NCBI GenBank assembly: GCA_015494815.1
Contig: WGAK01000200.1
Location: 1-14,122 of the forward strand
Length of the DNA: 14,122 nt
Direction: 5' to 3'
Source: Anaerolineales bacterium
GTDB taxonomy: Bacteria; Chloroflexota; Anaerolineae; Anaerolineales; DRMV01
The notes beneath the pieces were generated by a model. The model worked only from the letters and a program-made list of their open reading frames with translations. It ran no database searches and was not told the DNA's origin. The translations under genes and the position numbers were made by a program. Of the stretch, positions 14,088 through 14,122 are shown piece after piece; the stretch's first letter is position 1, and every line of letters starts with the position of its first letter.

Positions 14088-14122
14088 CGCGCCCTACCCC
14101 CACCACCGCCCCACATCCTGGA

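Noticed and set aside
14041..14122. CRISPR-like or attachment-site repeat at the window end
   Set aside because: There is a single inverted repeat, no direct repeats with spacers, no tRNA end and no integrase nearby.

Overview
This is a GC-rich window with tightly packed genes, strong Shine-Dalgarno sites and long accidental ORFs opposite the real genes. The gene content points to Chloroflexota, probably Anaerolineae or a related class. The two indicators are a quinol-oxidising, alternative complex III (ACIII)-like membrane complex and a very large 'YYY' (DUF2298) membrane protein, a family known from Chloroflexota and archaea. The taxonomic placement is an inference from gene families, not from a marker gene.

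Region 1 (1-5394, + strand) is one operon. It holds the C-terminal part of a molybdopterin-oxidoreductase-like subunit, a four-cluster Fe-S subunit, an NrfD/ActC-type ten-helix quinol subunit, a DUF3341/ActD subunit, a membrane-anchored monohaem cytochrome c (ActE-like) and a second monohaem cytochrome c that is a predicted lipoprotein. Genes two to five overlap or lie within 13 bases of each other, which suggests translational coupling. The likely electron path is quinol at the NrfD subunit, then the Fe-S clusters, then the cytochromes, and on to an oxidase or other acceptor not in the window. Compared with the textbook order ActABCDEF, the ActB role is carried by two genes, and no ActF-like second NrfD follows ActE. 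A 12-bp hairpin follows the last gene.

Region 2 (about 5500-8347, + strand) is pyruvate, phosphate dikinase, complete with its catalytic residues and preceded by a good sigma70-type promoter.

Region 3 (about 8361-9160, + strand) is a UPF0173-type metallo-beta-lactamase-fold hydrolase with its own promoter and a GC-rich terminator hairpin.

Region 4 (9164-14122, - strand) is one giant gene of about 1604 codons, convergent with the hydrolase. It appears to join an N-terminal GT-C (ArnT/PMT-like) membrane glycosyltransferase half to a C-terminal DUF2298/YYY half. Just upstream, a perfect 16-bp inverted repeat with a 3-nt loop abuts an extended -10 promoter.

No tRNA, rRNA, CRISPR array, transposase or integrase was seen. 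No stretch longer than 300 bases lacks a gene. The most unusual signals are the composition of the respiratory operon, the fused giant membrane protein and the palindrome in front of it.
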